A DNA stretch of 64,000 nucleotides from Selaginella moellendorffii. Taxonomy: Eukaryota > Streptophyta > Lycopodiopsida > Selaginellales > Selaginellaceae. The position numbers and the translations under genes were made by a program. Of the stretch, positions 44,477-56,846 are shown piece by piece (position 1 is the first letter of the stretch; the number at the start of each line of letters is the position of its first letter). The stretch is taken from the NCBI RefSeq assembly GCF_000143415.4, contig NW_003314289.1, forward strand, positions 1,296,293 to 1,360,292, written 5' to 3'. Below the pieces are notes generated by a model, which ran no database searches, was not told where the DNA came from, and saw only the letters and a list, made by a program, of their open reading frames with translations.

Positions 44477-47400
44477 TTAATTGAATTTTGCATAAGTACA
44501 TAAAGTTCTGCCTTGCAGAAATTCCTCCACTAGATCTCGAGCGTTCGCTAGGTTCTCCTCCGGTTCCCATGTTGCTTCGCAGTGTGGAAATCCTTTCCAC
44601 TTCACATGGAACTCTCTCACCTCGCGTCCTTGTCGCTTGCTCTTGCGCGCATTGAGGATGGCCTCGACTTCGTATTCCTCTTCCCCTTGGATAACCTCAG
44701 GTAAAGGTCTCACTTGGTCCTTGCGAAGCGGATCCTCAAAGTACGGCTTGAGTAAGTTCACGTGGAACACTGGGTGTATCTTCCCCATCTCTCGAGGAAG
44801 TCGGAGTCGGTAAGCCACTTTACCGATTCGTGCCTCAATTTCATAAGGCCCCGCGAACCTGCTTAAGGAACTCAAGATCAATTCATTTACAGGAATACAT
44901 GCGTCTTTACCTTTGGGTCAACTTCCGGCTGATCCAGCTTGGTAGTCTGAGGTTCTTGGTGTTCAGCCACACCTTCTCCCCAGCTTGGAACTCCACATCC
45001 CGACGCTTTTGGTTCGCGTACTTAGTTTGCCTTTGTTGAGCCCGTTCCAAGGAATCCCTCACTAGATTCCAAATGTTGAGTCTTTCCGCCGTGAATGCCT
45101 CCACTGCGGGTAACTCTCCATGATACTCGGCCACGCCGAGTTCCACAGGACCTTCAATAGCTCGCCCATTGATGACTTCCCATGGACTCACCCCGATGCT
45201 TGAGTGTGGTGAGTTGTTATAACACATTTCCGCAAGTCCCAAATGACTTACCCAGTCGGTCTGGTCTCCCGAGACATAGCATCGCAAATAATCCTCCAGC
45301 TGCCTATTCACCCTTTCCGTTTGTCCGTCTGTCAAGAAGTGTTAGTGCCATCAATCTTGACTTAATACCCATTACCTGTCTGTGGGTGATAGGTCGTGCT
45401 GAATTTCAATTTGGTGCGATACTGTTCTAGGAGTGTCCTCCAGAACCTACTAGTGAAGATCTTATCTCGATCTGAGATAATCTCTTCCGGCCTTCCCCGC
45501 ACTCGAACTACTTGTTCGAAGAACAGCTTCGCCACACCTTCCGCATCCACGTCCGTTGTGGTGGGTATGAAATGTGCCATCTTTGAAAATCGGTCCACCA
45601 CCACGAATATCGCATCGAACCCCTCGCTTGGGGGTAGTCCCGTGATGAAGTCCATCGTAAGACATTTCCACGGGCGATCTGGAATTGGGATGCTTTGCAA
45701 CAAGCCCCCACTAGCCTTAGTCACGGCTTTGACCTGCTGACATGTTGGACATGTCTTTACATAGTCTTGGACGTCCTTAGCCATATCTGGCCAATGGTAC
45801 TTCCTCTTGAGTAAGCCCATCGTCTTGGGCACTCCGCCGTGTCCCGCAAGAGGTCCGTCATGACACTCTTCTAAGGCCACCTTCCTTAGTTCCCCTTCTG
45901 GAACATACACCCTTGTTTGCTTGTAATAAATGAGTCCGTTGCGTTCCGCATAGCCCGTTTTCTCTTCCGTTGGCAGCTCACCTCTCTGGTGAGCTTCCCG
46001 CGCCTCTAGATTCCTCAGCAACACTTCTTGTGCTAGACCATCGTTCTCATATGCTGTCCGCACATCGTCCCAGAAGGTTGCTGTTGCGCTGGATATTGCC
46101 AACTTCAAGCTCGCTTTTCGACTTAGCGCATCCGCCACGATGTTGCTCTTCCCAGGCTTGTACAGAATTTCGCAATCAAACTCGGCCAAGGCATTGGCCC
46201 ACCGACCTTGTTTCCCTCTTAGGTCGGGCTGTGACAAGAAGTGTTTCGTTGCCACATTGTCCGTGTAAACCTTGAAGTGTCTCCCAAGGTAGTGTCGCCA
46301 CTCCTTGAGTGCCTTGACCACCGCAAACAATTCCTTCTCATGGGCAGGCCACTTCCGTTGAGCCTTGTCCAGCTTCTTCGAGAAGAACGCTACCGGATGG
46401 TTGTCTTGCTTCAGAACTGCGCCCAACGCAAAGTCCGAAGCATCCGTTTCTACCTCAAAGTCCTTACCAAAGTCTGGCAATGCCAATACGGGAGCCTTCC
46501 TCAACTTCCCTTTGAGGTGGACGAATGCCGCCTCGCATTCTGCTGTCCATACCATCTTCCCTTTTCCTGTTTGGTCCGTTAAGGGCAGGGCTATTCTCGA
46601 ATAGTGTCTGATAAACTTTCGATAGTAGTTGCATAGCCCCAGGAACGCCCTCAACTTATGTACATTCGATGGTCGCTCCCATTCCTGGATCGCTTGGACC
46701 TTCTCCGGGTCCACCTTGAGCCCGTCCTGGCCCACCACATGCCCGAGAAACTTTACCTCTTGTTGAGCAAAGTCACATTTGCTCTCTTTAGCATACAGCT
46801 TGTGTTCCCTTAGTTTCTCAAACACCTTCGCCAAGTGTTCGGCATGCTCTTCTAGCGTCTCGCTATAGATCAGGATGTCGTCGATATAGACGACCACGAA
46901 GTGATCCAGATAGGGTACAAAGACGTGGTTCATTAGCGCCGAAAACGTTGCCGGCGCATTACATAGCCCGAAGGGCATCACCAGAAACTCAAAGCTCCCA
47001 TACCTCGTTCGACAGGTTGTCTTCTCGACATCTTCCTCGGCTACCCTGATCTGGTAGTATCCTGACCTTAGGTCAATCCTCGAGAAGTATTTTGCCTTTC
47101 CCAACCTATCGAACAGGTCCTCAATCCTTGGCAAAGGGTATTTGTTCTTCTTTGTATACTTGTTGAGCAAGCGGTAGTCTATGCACATGCGCATAGATCC
47201 ATCTTTCTTTTTCACAAATAACACCGGCGCCCCATACGGTGACTTGCTCAACCTAACATACCCTTTGTCCACCAACTCCTCTAGTTGGCACTTGAGCTCC
47301 TTGAGTTCTTTTTCGTTCAAACGATAAGGGGGACGAACCACTGCCTCAGCACCCTCGACCAGCTCAATCTTATGTTCTATCGGTCGTGCTGGGGGCAGCC

Positions 47401-49249
47401 CCGCCGGTAGCTCCTCCGGCATGGTATCCTGGAATTGGTCCAACACCCGCTGGATCACTAAAGGCACTTCTTCCGTTCTTGCCTTTTTGTCACTCTTCAC
47501 CGAGAGTAAGCACAAAAAGGCTGCCTTAGTTCCTTTAGTGAGTTGTCCTCTCGTGGACACCAGGTTTAAGCAGGATTCTTTGGCCTTGCTTTGCCCTACC
47601 TTTAGATCCTGGGCTTCCACCCTAGATCTTCTTCCTTGGGCATTCGCCAGTACCACAAGGTTTCTACCTTGACCATGCAGGGCTACCACAAATCGATTGA
47701 ACCAGTCCATTCCGAAGATCACGTCAAATCCCGCCATGTCCAACACGGTGAAATCCATGTCCACCTTCCAAGTCCCCACTTCGACTCTCGCTTGTCGAAG
47801 TACCTCATCGGTGCTTTGGCTACCTTGAACAAACTCTATAGTCCTTGGTTCGCCTAGCCGCTGCACCGTTAGTCCGGCTTGCCGGACTATGTCTGCAGCC
47901 ACAAAATTATCCGAAGCACCCGTGTCAATAAGGATCTTAACAAAGCTACCTCCGAGCTTCCCTCGGAGGGCTAGTAGATGTCGCGAACGACTCTCTACCA
48001 AAGTTGCTCGTGTAATGAGTAACTTTGAGTTAGGGACTGGATCACATACCTCATTTTGGACTTCACCCGACTTGATGGCCATATTGGCTCTGGCCTTCTT
48101 CGGGTAGGGACATTCCCTCGAAAAGTGTCCCGCTTCACCGCAGTTGTAGCATACGTTGTTTCCCACGCTGCTATATGACTTGACCTTCTTATCCGTGGGT
48201 TTGTCTCTTTTCGCTTGACTCCCCCACGTACTTGCTCGCTGGCCACCGGATTTGCCTTTCCGGAATCCCGAGGACTCATTCTTAGAGAAACTCTTCTTGA
48301 ATTTTCCCCTGCTATATGTTCCCCTCGGTTTGGCCCCTTTGTGAAACGTGGATCCCGACCCCGTCGTGTTCCCCTTTCGCAGGTTATCGTTGAAATGCAC
48401 CTTGATGGCCGCATCCAACGCTTCCTTGTAGTTGGTCGGGTTCCAGCGCATCACCTCACCGCGAGCCCAGGTTTGCAAACCTGATATAAAGGCATGGAAC
48501 GCATCCATATCCCCCATGTCCGTGACAAGTATCCTCTTTGCCATGAACCCATTCACATATTCCTGGATGGTTCCAGTCTGCTTCAGCCTACTCAGCTCAT
48601 CTCTCAGATGCAGAGTGGCATTCGGAGGAACGTATGTCGCGCGGATCCTCGCCTTCATCATTTCCCAAGTGGCCACCGGTCCTTCGTTGGCCTCCGTTGT
48701 TCTCCACCAAGACTTGGCATTATCTGCCAAGTATGGTTTTGCACATGGGACCTTCTCCGAGCTCGGTAATCGCAACGCTCGGAAGTAGTCCTCCATATCG
48801 TAAAACCAATCCTCCACCACCTTATAGTCGTTCACTCCCTTGAAGACCGGTGGGGGCTTCGGTTTGTACTTGGGAACTGCCTGAGGGACTGATTCCACTT
48901 CGGTCTGTTCGACCTTGTCTGGTTTTGCCTCAGTCCCTGCCGAAGGGTCCGCACCTTCTGCGCTGCCAGCATCCGCAGTCTTTCGCTTTTTCTTCCGCTT
49001 CTCGTCACGCTTTAGCTTGCGTACGAGAGTCTCTAGCAGGGCATTGGTCTGTGCCAATTGTCCTTCTAGAACATCCAATCGAGCCTTGGACGACCGAACC
49101 TCACCACCAGACTCCTGTTTGGAAGTTGCCTCACTGGAGTCCTCCTCATGCAAGGATTCCTCATCCATCGCCTCCTGTTCGACCGGAGGCTCCAGCTCTG
49201 GAGGAGGTTCCGTCTCCGCCTGGGTTCGCTTACGTCCTGCCCTTGCCAT
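44477..49249 (-). CDS. Gypsy Gag-Pol with chromodomain, two introns
   Basis: Exons 45376-49249, 44911-45328 and 44477-44858; removal of 47 and 52 nt with GT-AG ends gives 1,557 residues with phases closing. Approximate domains: Gag (150-290), CCHC knuckle [14 protein letters not shown] (366), protease [11 protein letters not shown] (440), RT with [11 protein letters not shown] (786), RNase [14 protein letters not shown] (940) and integrase zinc domain H2C2 (CPTCQ, about 1,140-1,165). These are followed by the integrase core with DFITGLPPS and YHPQT/DGQTER split by intron 1, a GPY-like [13 protein letters not shown] segment, and a C-terminal chromodomain (VEAILNARK...[15 protein letters not shown]). 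All catalytic motifs checked are intact. It copies element RNA to DNA and integrates it; chromodomains bind methylated histones. Without splicing, the product ends just before DGQTER. Confidence 0.9.
44859..44910 (-). other. Putative intron 2 in element A pol
   Basis: 52 nt, AAG|GTAAAG ... TAAGCAG|G. The first codon inside is TAA when unspliced. Removing it joins KLTQ to RFAGPYE, the normal gypsy reading. Confidence 0.75.
45329..45375 (-). other. Putative intron 1 in element A integrase
   Basis: 47 nt, CAG|GTAATG ... TTGACAG|A, with the branch-like CACTAAC 14-20 nt before the acceptor. It carries in-frame TAA. Removing it restores HPQT-DGQTER, one of the most conserved strings of gypsy integrases. 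Confidence 0.78.
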
Positions 49250-49285
49250 CTCCCAGCAATCCGCCTCTATCCTTCGCTAGAACTG

Positions 49286-49308
49286 AGGAAGAGGCTCCGA
49301 TACCAAAT
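49286..49308 (-). other. Element A primer-binding site
   Basis: On the minus strand, TTTGGTATCGGAGCCTC directly follows the 5' LTR. It is a close match to TGGTATCAGAGCC, complementary to the 3' end of initiator tRNA-Met. Confidence 0.85.
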
Positions 49309-50455
49309 TGTAAGCCACAAATTTTTCCTTTCCAATTTGCCAGCTTACCTCGCCTATCCGACCAACTCCGCCTTGGCTTGTGCTAAGTTCCCTCGCCAAG
49401 GTTCTCGCCTATGGTGCCAGCTCCTACTTGGTTTCAGCTACTTACTGCACGAGCAACGGAGTGTTAGCCATCCATCTACGGATTCCCAAATCTCTCCCAA
49501 TCCCCCTCCCCGGGTTAGACTGGACTTAAGGTTCGGCTACACTCCCCGCAGGCACAAGCAGCCAAGCACACCAAGCCTCCAGATTCCTAACACCCCAAGG
49601 TACCGCAAGGCTTGATCATGGGACCCTCTAAATCCCAAGCCTTGGGTGCAGCACTTGCTTCGGGACGTCGGGGCGAAACACCGTGGCCTAACGGCCCGGT
49701 ATGGGTACCTCTACCCCCCCACTTCCATCCCGAAGGAAAGGCCCAAGCCCCCGGAAGGGCGAGGACCAATGAGCCACAAGGTACTCAAGTGGGGCACCAC
49801 TCCACCTGAGCCGGGAGCACCGCAATCGGTTTCCCTTTCGGGAGTGGGAGCTGCTCTTGAGCACTTCCTTGGATGGCCCCTCCGGCACCAGCCAAGTCCA
49901 TGCTCACTCCCACCCAAGGCCCCTCGGTCCCAGTCCCAACCTCAAGTCGGTTTGGAAGCCCAACTGGAGAGTCCCTTCTAAACTGGTTCCTGGACCTCAC
50001 TATCCCTACTATACTTTTGGAACCCCCTGCAGCCCCCCCCCCCTGGGAGACGCACGCTTTGGGCTTTCACCCCTTGACCCGTATTAGTATTTGGACTTAG
50101 TCTCTGGCTCGATCTCGGATCCGATTTCGGATCCGACTTCGGATTCGGGTTCGGACTCGATCACGGACTCGATCTCGGACCCGATCTCGGACCCGACCTC
50201 GGACTCGACCTCGGACTCGGTCTCGGACCCGATTTCGGATCCGGACTCCGTCTCGAACTCGGTCTCGAACTCGGACTCGAACTCGGTCCCCGAGTCGGTC
50301 TCGGACTCGATTCCGGACTCTATCTCGAACTCGGTCCTAGAGTCGGTCTTGGACTCGATCCTCGACTTGGTCCCATCCGATGAACTCTTTGTCATTTCGG
50401 TCAAGCTTTTGGGGATCCTTTAGCCTACGACATCTCGGGGAGTCGGTTCCTTACA
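49309..50455 (-). repeat. Element A 5' LTR (right)
   Basis: 1,147 bp, almost identical to 42926-44073. In sense orientation it begins TGTAAGGAACCGACTCCCCG and should drive gag-pol transcription toward lower coordinates. Small frames in it (a Glu/Ser repeat on one strand, Ser/Asp on the other) reflect the 6-bp repeat. Confidence 0.92.
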
Positions 50456-51921
50456 GAGGACTGCAGTGGAGCCAGTTTGGCCCAGGAAGGCTATACCCAG
50501 CGTTGGGTGATGAGTTGCCCACTGGGAAGTCCAAGACTAGAGTGAACACGGACTGACAAGCGGGGTAGCTTGGTGAAGTGTTCAAGAGCCGGCTCTAGTT
50601 CCCCTGGGAGATCGACTGGCCGATGCTCCTAGTCCAAGTGTGGGTGGCACTACCTACTTGGATACCTGGCATGGCTCAACGGAACCTTGCTCTAAGCTCA
50701 TGGCTAGAGCACTTAAAGGCGGAAAGCAGGAAGAGTACCCACAAGGCTCGGGTAAGGCCATGGTGTTCCAAAATGTTGTCCCAAAGGCCCAGACTATGGA
50801 GAGGAAGAGGAGTAGTCCTCTGGTGTAATGACCAAGGCATGGGACTTGGTGGTCGGGCCTGTGGGCCTCGACCCAGTGGCAATGTTGGCGAACACGGCTA
50901 TGAGCAGAAAGGGATTTGGTGGGGACCGGAAAAGGGATATTGGGGAAAGCAATTCCCCATGTCTGTGGGCATCCTAAGAATGCTAAGGAGTGGATCTGGG
51001 ATGATCACTCATGAATAGATGGCCCAGTCTTTGAGAGATGGGACTATGATGGAGGTGGTGTCGGACCACCGGTGTGACCAAGGTGAATGGGCATGGCCTT
51101 AGTGTAACAGGCTAATATGTTGATGGTACCTTGTGGTGTCGGTTATGGGATCGGACACGTGGAGCACTTGGACCAAGTGCAAAGATTGAGTGGCAGGGAT
51201 GCCATTCTTGAGGCTAGCAAGCCCAAGTCTGAAATAGGACTTATGGAGGTTGTGAGTGAGATTCCTCCAAATGGTCGGAGGTGTGGTTAAGTGACTAAAG
51301 TAGAATGGAAAAATTAGTCACTTATATAATCTTACTATACGTTTGGAACCCCCCATAACTCTTTTGTCTAAAGAACACATGTTCACCCTTAGCCACTCTT
51401 AGTACCAAGAGTTAGTCTCTGGGACTAACTCAAAACTTACTAAATATGGAATAACACTAAATTGTGAATTTAAACATGAGAATATGTTCAAGACAATCTC
51501 TACATTTTATAAATATGCCAAATTAGCAAATTTAGACACTTTTCATAAATAGCAATTGGGACTAAATAGAACTAATATATAATGCATGATAGTGAGAGTG
51601 TTTGGTAGGTACAGTAAGCTATTTAGCGATATTGAGGGACTAGTCTCAATATGCGAAGGTTATTGTCAAGCTAATGCAAGATAGAGCAAAAGAGAGTTAA
51701 AAGCCCAGTTGAATATGGTCAGTAAGAAATATATAAGAGTTCCTTTCTTATATTCATTTGGCTAAGTATAGATGCTAAGCTCAGTTTACTAACACTTGAA
51801 AAAAAAGGGCTAAAAAGAGAACTAACAATACTGACTTCCTGCCATCGTGGTAATAAGGAAAGAATATCAAAAAAGACTAGTTGATAGATAACTTTTAATA
51901 CTCGTAGTTACATTTATGACA

Positions 51922-53637
51922 CTCTCCTCCTGTTATAGAAGATGTAGTGCACCTTATTTCTCTCCCCTTAAGCCAATTGGAAAAGGGGCAATTGCTTGAT
52001 AAAAGAGCCTTTAGTGGCTATTTTATCCCCATTTATCCCCCAAGGTTCCAAGGATCCACGGTGACAGTATATCCAAATCTCATCCCATGATCACATGCAC
52101 TACAAAAGATTGATGTCCTCATCAATGCATACTTTAATCTAGACCACTACCAAGGAAACAACTCTAGAAAAAGTTCACGATGAGCATACTTTATGAGAAC
52201 TGTATCAACTTAAATAAGTTAGGGTAAACTTTCTATCTAACGCATATGCACTACAACTCATACATCTTTTGATCATTGTTAACAAGGAAATAATTAATAA
52301 AGTTAACCACCCTTGCTACTTTAGGTGTCATCTAGCTTACAAAAGTGTGATATGCCCTTGTCTACAAGGACATAGAGAGAGAAGCCAAAAGCCTTAACCC
52401 TTTTGAATAAAGAAATCAAACCCATTGGTAAATTTTAGATAAACTATTGTAAACAGACAATTAGAATTGTTTACATGATCACACCCTTTTTAACGAAATA
52501 AGAAATATCAAGAGAGAGGTGGGTGATGTGACTAGTCTACAGTAGTTACCAGATGACTAGAGATTTCACCATGTATATGAAGTGTAGAAGCCAGTCTAAC
52601 CCAAACTCAAAGATCAATAAATGGACAATATCAAAGTCAGAGATAATAATATATAAAAGACTTAATTATCAGTGAATAAATCTTAAATTAGAACACAAAA
52701 GTATTTAAATTATCATCTATTAATCCGAATTAGAGTATAGGAACCACCAAGCTCATTAAAGGTTAAAGTCATAGGATTAATCATCTAACAAAATTTAATA
52801 CCATCAATAACACTCAATAAAAAAACTTAACTATCAAATATAGTAAATAGCATGCTAAACAACTTACAAAAGACAACTATAAGAATACGAAGTATTATTG
52901 ACAGATAAGTAAAATACTTGTGAATATATCACCTAAAGGAAATAACATCCAAATCTATCAAAACCAACTTTAGCAACAATCAAGAGAATAGAATGAATAT
53001 TGTAAAACTAACAAATACCTATTCATGCTAATTATTGCACTTAGCCAATCTGAATAAATCTTAGTCAACAATACTAAGGAACTAGAGTTGCTCAAATAAT
53101 CATTAACAACATATTGATATCTTAAATCTAATAAACCAATCTACAGTGAGCCATAAAGAATTTGTGGTAATGCGAAAAGCTATAAACTATCAAAGAGAAT
53201 AATTAATTATCATGAAAGATCATTAATCATCCCATCAAAAAAGATATATATAATCATTATCAAAGAAAGAACCCACCATAAAAAAATGACAAATCATTTT
53301 ATATCAATAAATAATCAAGTAAAACCTCTAATAAAGATAATCAATTATCCTAGATGATAGTGAATTATCACCAATGCTTGCTAGATGCAAATATTAACTT
53401 CAATATCGAAGCTAATGAGCTAAAACGCCTTCCTTAATAACTCCTAACAAATAAAAAAATAAGCATGAAAACTCACAAAACCAAAATCTCAAAGAAGCTT
53501 ATAAAGTTTTATTTAACAATGATCACAAGTCTCTATGAACTAGCTTCAATGCTAAAAAAGAAATCATGGTACAATTCACAATATGTTTAGCTTTTAAATT
53601 GATGCAGATATACTTTTCATTAGCTTTAACATTATAA
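51922..53637. other. AT-rich decayed interior of element C, no gene
   Basis: To the right of the C LTR, the stretch GATGTCCTCATCAATGCATA (near 52,111) matches the equivalent sequence beside C copy 2 (GACGTCCTCGTCGATGCATA). Beyond that the sequence is AT-rich with stops in all frames; no transposon domain is legible. Confidence 0.4.
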
Positions 53638-54024
53638 AGTTTAGTTTATGGATGTGTTAAGGAGGATAACCCAAATTCACCAACAAAGATTTCTAATAAT
53701 GATGCAGAAGTCACGACAAAGGCAATTCTAAAGTTGGAAAAAGCAATTAGAGTTTCTCCCAAGAATCCAAAGCTAATTGGTATGGAGATGTTCATGGAGC
53801 CAGATGTCAAAATCCTCAACATACAACAACGATCTAAAGGTTTGGTTTCTGCCATTGAGCCGACACTTTCTTTGATGTGGCCAACGATCTTTGATAAAGT
53901 GCATAATTCATCTGAGTTTTGCTACATCATTGATATTAAACTTGCATGGCTTGTACGAAACGATCAGAAAGGGAAAGAGAAATTAGCACAAAAAGAAGTA
54001 AAAACCCTTCCCAAAAGAAAGTAA
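53638..54024 (+). CDS. Unrecognised open frame, 129 codons
   Basis: The frame is open from the stop at 53635 to 54024; the first ATG is at 53734, giving 96 residues, Lys-rich at the end (EKLAQKEVKTLPKRK). The composition is less AT-driven than its surroundings and Pro, Trp and Met occur, which suggests it may once have been coding. No domain is recognised, and no splice partner or promoter can be argued. It could be an exon remnant or part of an old element. Confidence 0.25.
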   Translation, partial: SLVYGCVKEDNPNSPTKISNNDAEVTTKAILKLEKAIRVSPKNPKLIGMEMFMEPDVKILNIQQRSKGLVSAIEPTLSLMWPTIFDKVHNSSEFCYIIDIKLAWLVRNDQKGKEKLAQKEVKTLPKRK

Positions 54025-56846
54025 AAGGGACAATTATCAAGAGCTAGTTACTAGAAGTTAAGACTACAACTTCAAAGCTCTTATGATATAGAGTACTAAA
54101 TGAGGAGTCTTTCTCACAAAGTCAGTTTCTTGCCAGTATTTTCTTTATCTAGAACTTAGTTGTTTGAGGTTGAGGTGTTAATATTTGTACTATAGCTTTG
54201 TTTATTAGGAGGTTGTATATCAATATGAGTCCATATTATGGTCTTCACTTTAGTATCAACTGAGTCTTCAAGGCATGCTCAGAATTGTTGACTAAACATG
54301 TTAATAGGCTTTTTATGGTTTGATTGGATTTGAGTGGTCATTTAGTTTGTACTTGTTCATGTTTGTATATCTAGTACCTTGAGTGTACTTTTCTATTAAA
54401 CAAGTATATAACTTAATGATATGAGTTTAATGTTTAAGTCTTATGAAGGCAAGTTAAAGAGTGATTATTAGTTACTCTGTGACTAGGGCTACCAAGACCA
54501 AGTTAAATCAATGAGAATTCATTACTCTCATAGAGTCCAACAAAATGCAAGATGCAACTTGCCACCAAGCACAATGTAACAAAAGAAAAAGTTTAACAAA
54601 ATGTAAGATGCAACTTGCCACCAAGCACAACGTAACAAAAGAAAGGCATAAGAATCATCTTCTTAGAAAAGCATAATAGCCACTTTTCTACACTATAAAC
54701 TCTATCCAACTCAATTACTTTAGCTTTAAAAATCAATATCACTTTTGGGCCACATCATATAAATTACATACTAAAGTTTAAGGCAACCAAAGTCAACTCT
54801 AACCCCTTTGTAATGGCTTTTGAAAATTGGAATGGTTTTTGAGAAAAATAATCAATAAATCAACCATTTAAGAAAATTTGTGGAAATTTTCCATCCTAGA
54901 GAAAAAATTACTCTTAGTTTAGAAGTATAAACTTTGAAGATTCAACCAACTTCCTCTTATTAACAACTTCACATAGCACTAATTTTTATGACTCAAGAAT
55001 ATATTTAAGTATCAAACATCATGCCCATTTTTCCGAATCCAACACTAATATTCACAAAATGTAAAATGAGCATCCAAGATTTGATCACAAAGACCATATC
55101 TTCGGATATTCACATTGCACTAACACTTTTTTTCAATCACCTTCAAGATCCAATATGAAGCTAAAATGTTAATTAGAAAAATGATATGAAAATCAAGGTC
55201 TAAAGAAAATTCCTCATCACTTGAAATAACAATGTCATTTCCACTAATAAAAGTGCTATCAATATCAATACCTGAACCTCACACTTTCACCATCCAATCA
55301 TTTACTTCAAATACTAATGGATAAATCAATAAGCTATAGCAAATGAATGCCATAACCCATTTCAAAACTTTTTAAACTCTTAAGAACCAAGGTACCAACT
55401 CAAGCTTAGCATAATGGATCACTATTAAGAATTTAGTCAAAGCTACTACAATGTTACTACATGCAAATAGACTAGTTTCATTATCAACCACTTTGGGGTT
55501 GATAATTGTTTAACCAAACAACTTTGTAAATATATTACTCATGATTATATAGATATGCTATAAATATCACAATGATTTGATCATCAATTAAGCAATATTG
55601 CAAGCAATGCCATTATCATTACTACAAATATTTACGTGAGTATCAAATGCCAACTTGATTGGACAAAATGCAACATAAATGCCACACCCCACTAATAGAG
55701 TTTTATAACACCCAATACCACAAATTTTTATTCACAATATAGATAAACTTATACCATTCTCTTTGCAACAAAACTCAACATCTAGCCATACCATAACACC
55801 CTTAGGATGCCTGAAGACATAAAGAACACTTTTCCCCAATATCCCTCCATTGGTCCCCACTAAGTCTCACTTTGTCCACGACAGTGTTTGCCAACACCAC
55901 CATTGAGTTATGGCCCAAAGGCATAACCATTTATGGACTCAGACATCTTCATGGCCATTTCTTTGGAACTTTGGCAATATCATGACACTATATAAATTGA
56001 TCACTATACCAGGCTAAAGAGGCATTTATTGCATTTGATCTAGGTCTTACATGCTCTAGAACTAAATTGTCAAGTGGTAAAAAATCTAGGTAATGAGCAA
56101 TTGGTTAACAAAATTGATATGGAAACTAAAAGCCAAAATCCAAAATTGTGGAGAAGAGCAAGGGTTTGAAAGAACTCTAAAATCTCACCTCCAAAAACTT
56201 GACTATTTAGTGGCCCAAATGATTTTTGATTCTAGAAAGATACCTATTTTAGGAAAGATTAAATTATGACAATCCACTTGATGGCATTAAAAAATTTGGA
56301 TTGAGTTTGAGATTTAGGCTCTCAAAGTTGGTGGTGTTGAGTAATAAGTTAAGATACAAAAAAATGACTAAATCTCTCCACTTGCTTCAAATTAATTTCA
56401 TTTAGACTCGTAAGACAACCTTAGATTTATGGAAAAGATGCAAGTGAAATCACTTTAAAATTCCTTTCTTACTGTTAGCAACATAACTCTAAACAAGACA
56501 TAGTAAAAAATTTCCTTTATAACATAAGGAAAGAGGGAAATCTCCATCTTCTCTCTATTTTCTCTCTAAATCTATAGATCAAGTATATTTAGAAGACATT
56601 TCACCATATTTGATGTGGTAAATGTGAACTCTCTCTAAATACTCTCACTCCATTATACTTCTGCTATCACAAACCCTGGATTATATACTATAGAATATAC
56701 TAAGGTGCATATCTTACACAGACTTGACATTACATTTTTTGTGAAATTGGATAGTGGAAGTTGTCAATTATCATGTAAATTGACATCTATTAGATTCATG
56801 TGATGGATTTTCTTATCTTGAGGACTTTATATTCTTAGTCTGTTAT
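54025..56846. other. AT-rich region, no gene seen
   Basis: No supported coding segment or RNA gene. It includes the 56-bp tandem repeat at 54.54 kb. Confidence 0.4.
54539..54648 (+). repeat. 56-bp tandem duplication
   Basis: Two units, both AACAAAATG(C/T)AAGATGCAACTTGCCACCAAGCACAA... style, starting at 54539 and 54595 and differing at two or three bases. Confidence 0.8.

Larger units (their letters stand above)
42926..50455 (-). mobile_element. Ty3/gypsy chromovirus A, nearly intact
   Basis: A 7,530-bp element with TSD GAGGA (42921-42925 and 50456-50460), direct LTRs of 1,148 and 1,147 bp with TG...CA ends, a primer-binding site, and gag-pol followed by a chromodomain, all on the minus strand. 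The two LTRs differ, as far as I can see, by one substitution (44064 A, about 50446 G) and one C in a 12/11-C run, so insertion was recent. It lies inside the 3' LTR of element B. Confidence 0.93.
36664..51326 (+). mobile_element. LTR element B, non-coding, hosts element A
   Basis: Bounded by the 5-bp TSD TAATC (36659-36663 and 51327-51331). Direct LTRs start TGTGAGACACAAAATCCC and end CTTACA (CTTATA in the 3' copy). The interior (38247-42228, about 4 kb) has a primer-binding site at its left end and a GGGTGATGGAGT purine stretch at its right end. No gag, protease, RT or integrase motif can be found in any frame, so this looks like a large non-autonomous derivative. Its 3' LTR holds element A. 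The LTRs have diverged visibly, so B is older than A. Confidence 0.8.
42229..51326 (+). repeat. Element B 3' LTR, interrupted by element A
   Basis: LTR sequence 42229-42925, then element A, then 50461-51326. Removing A and one TSD copy gives continuous LTR that aligns with 36664-38246. The GAGNNN array recurs at about 42,455-42,850. Confidence 0.85.
36142..51921 (-). repeat. Family C LTR, copy 1, split by element B
   Basis: The LTR runs TGTAGCACATATGG (36142) to ATTTATGACA (51921) on the plus strand, interrupted by element B at 36663/51327; net length is about 1.1 kb. Outside the right end is CTCTCCTCC, the complement of a polypurine tract, so C reads on the minus strand with its interior to the right. 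It matches copy 2 (56847-59079) and an inverted copy (to 62600). In the better-kept copy 2, the sequence just beyond the LTR has the acidic DEDVDLP-type end common in plant gypsy polyproteins. Confidence 0.7.

Noticed and set aside
44907-45335. Two frameshifts killing the gypsy polyprotein
   Set aside because: Both interruptions have GT-AG ends and restore exact conserved motifs when removed; intron-like segments explain them better than random mutation.
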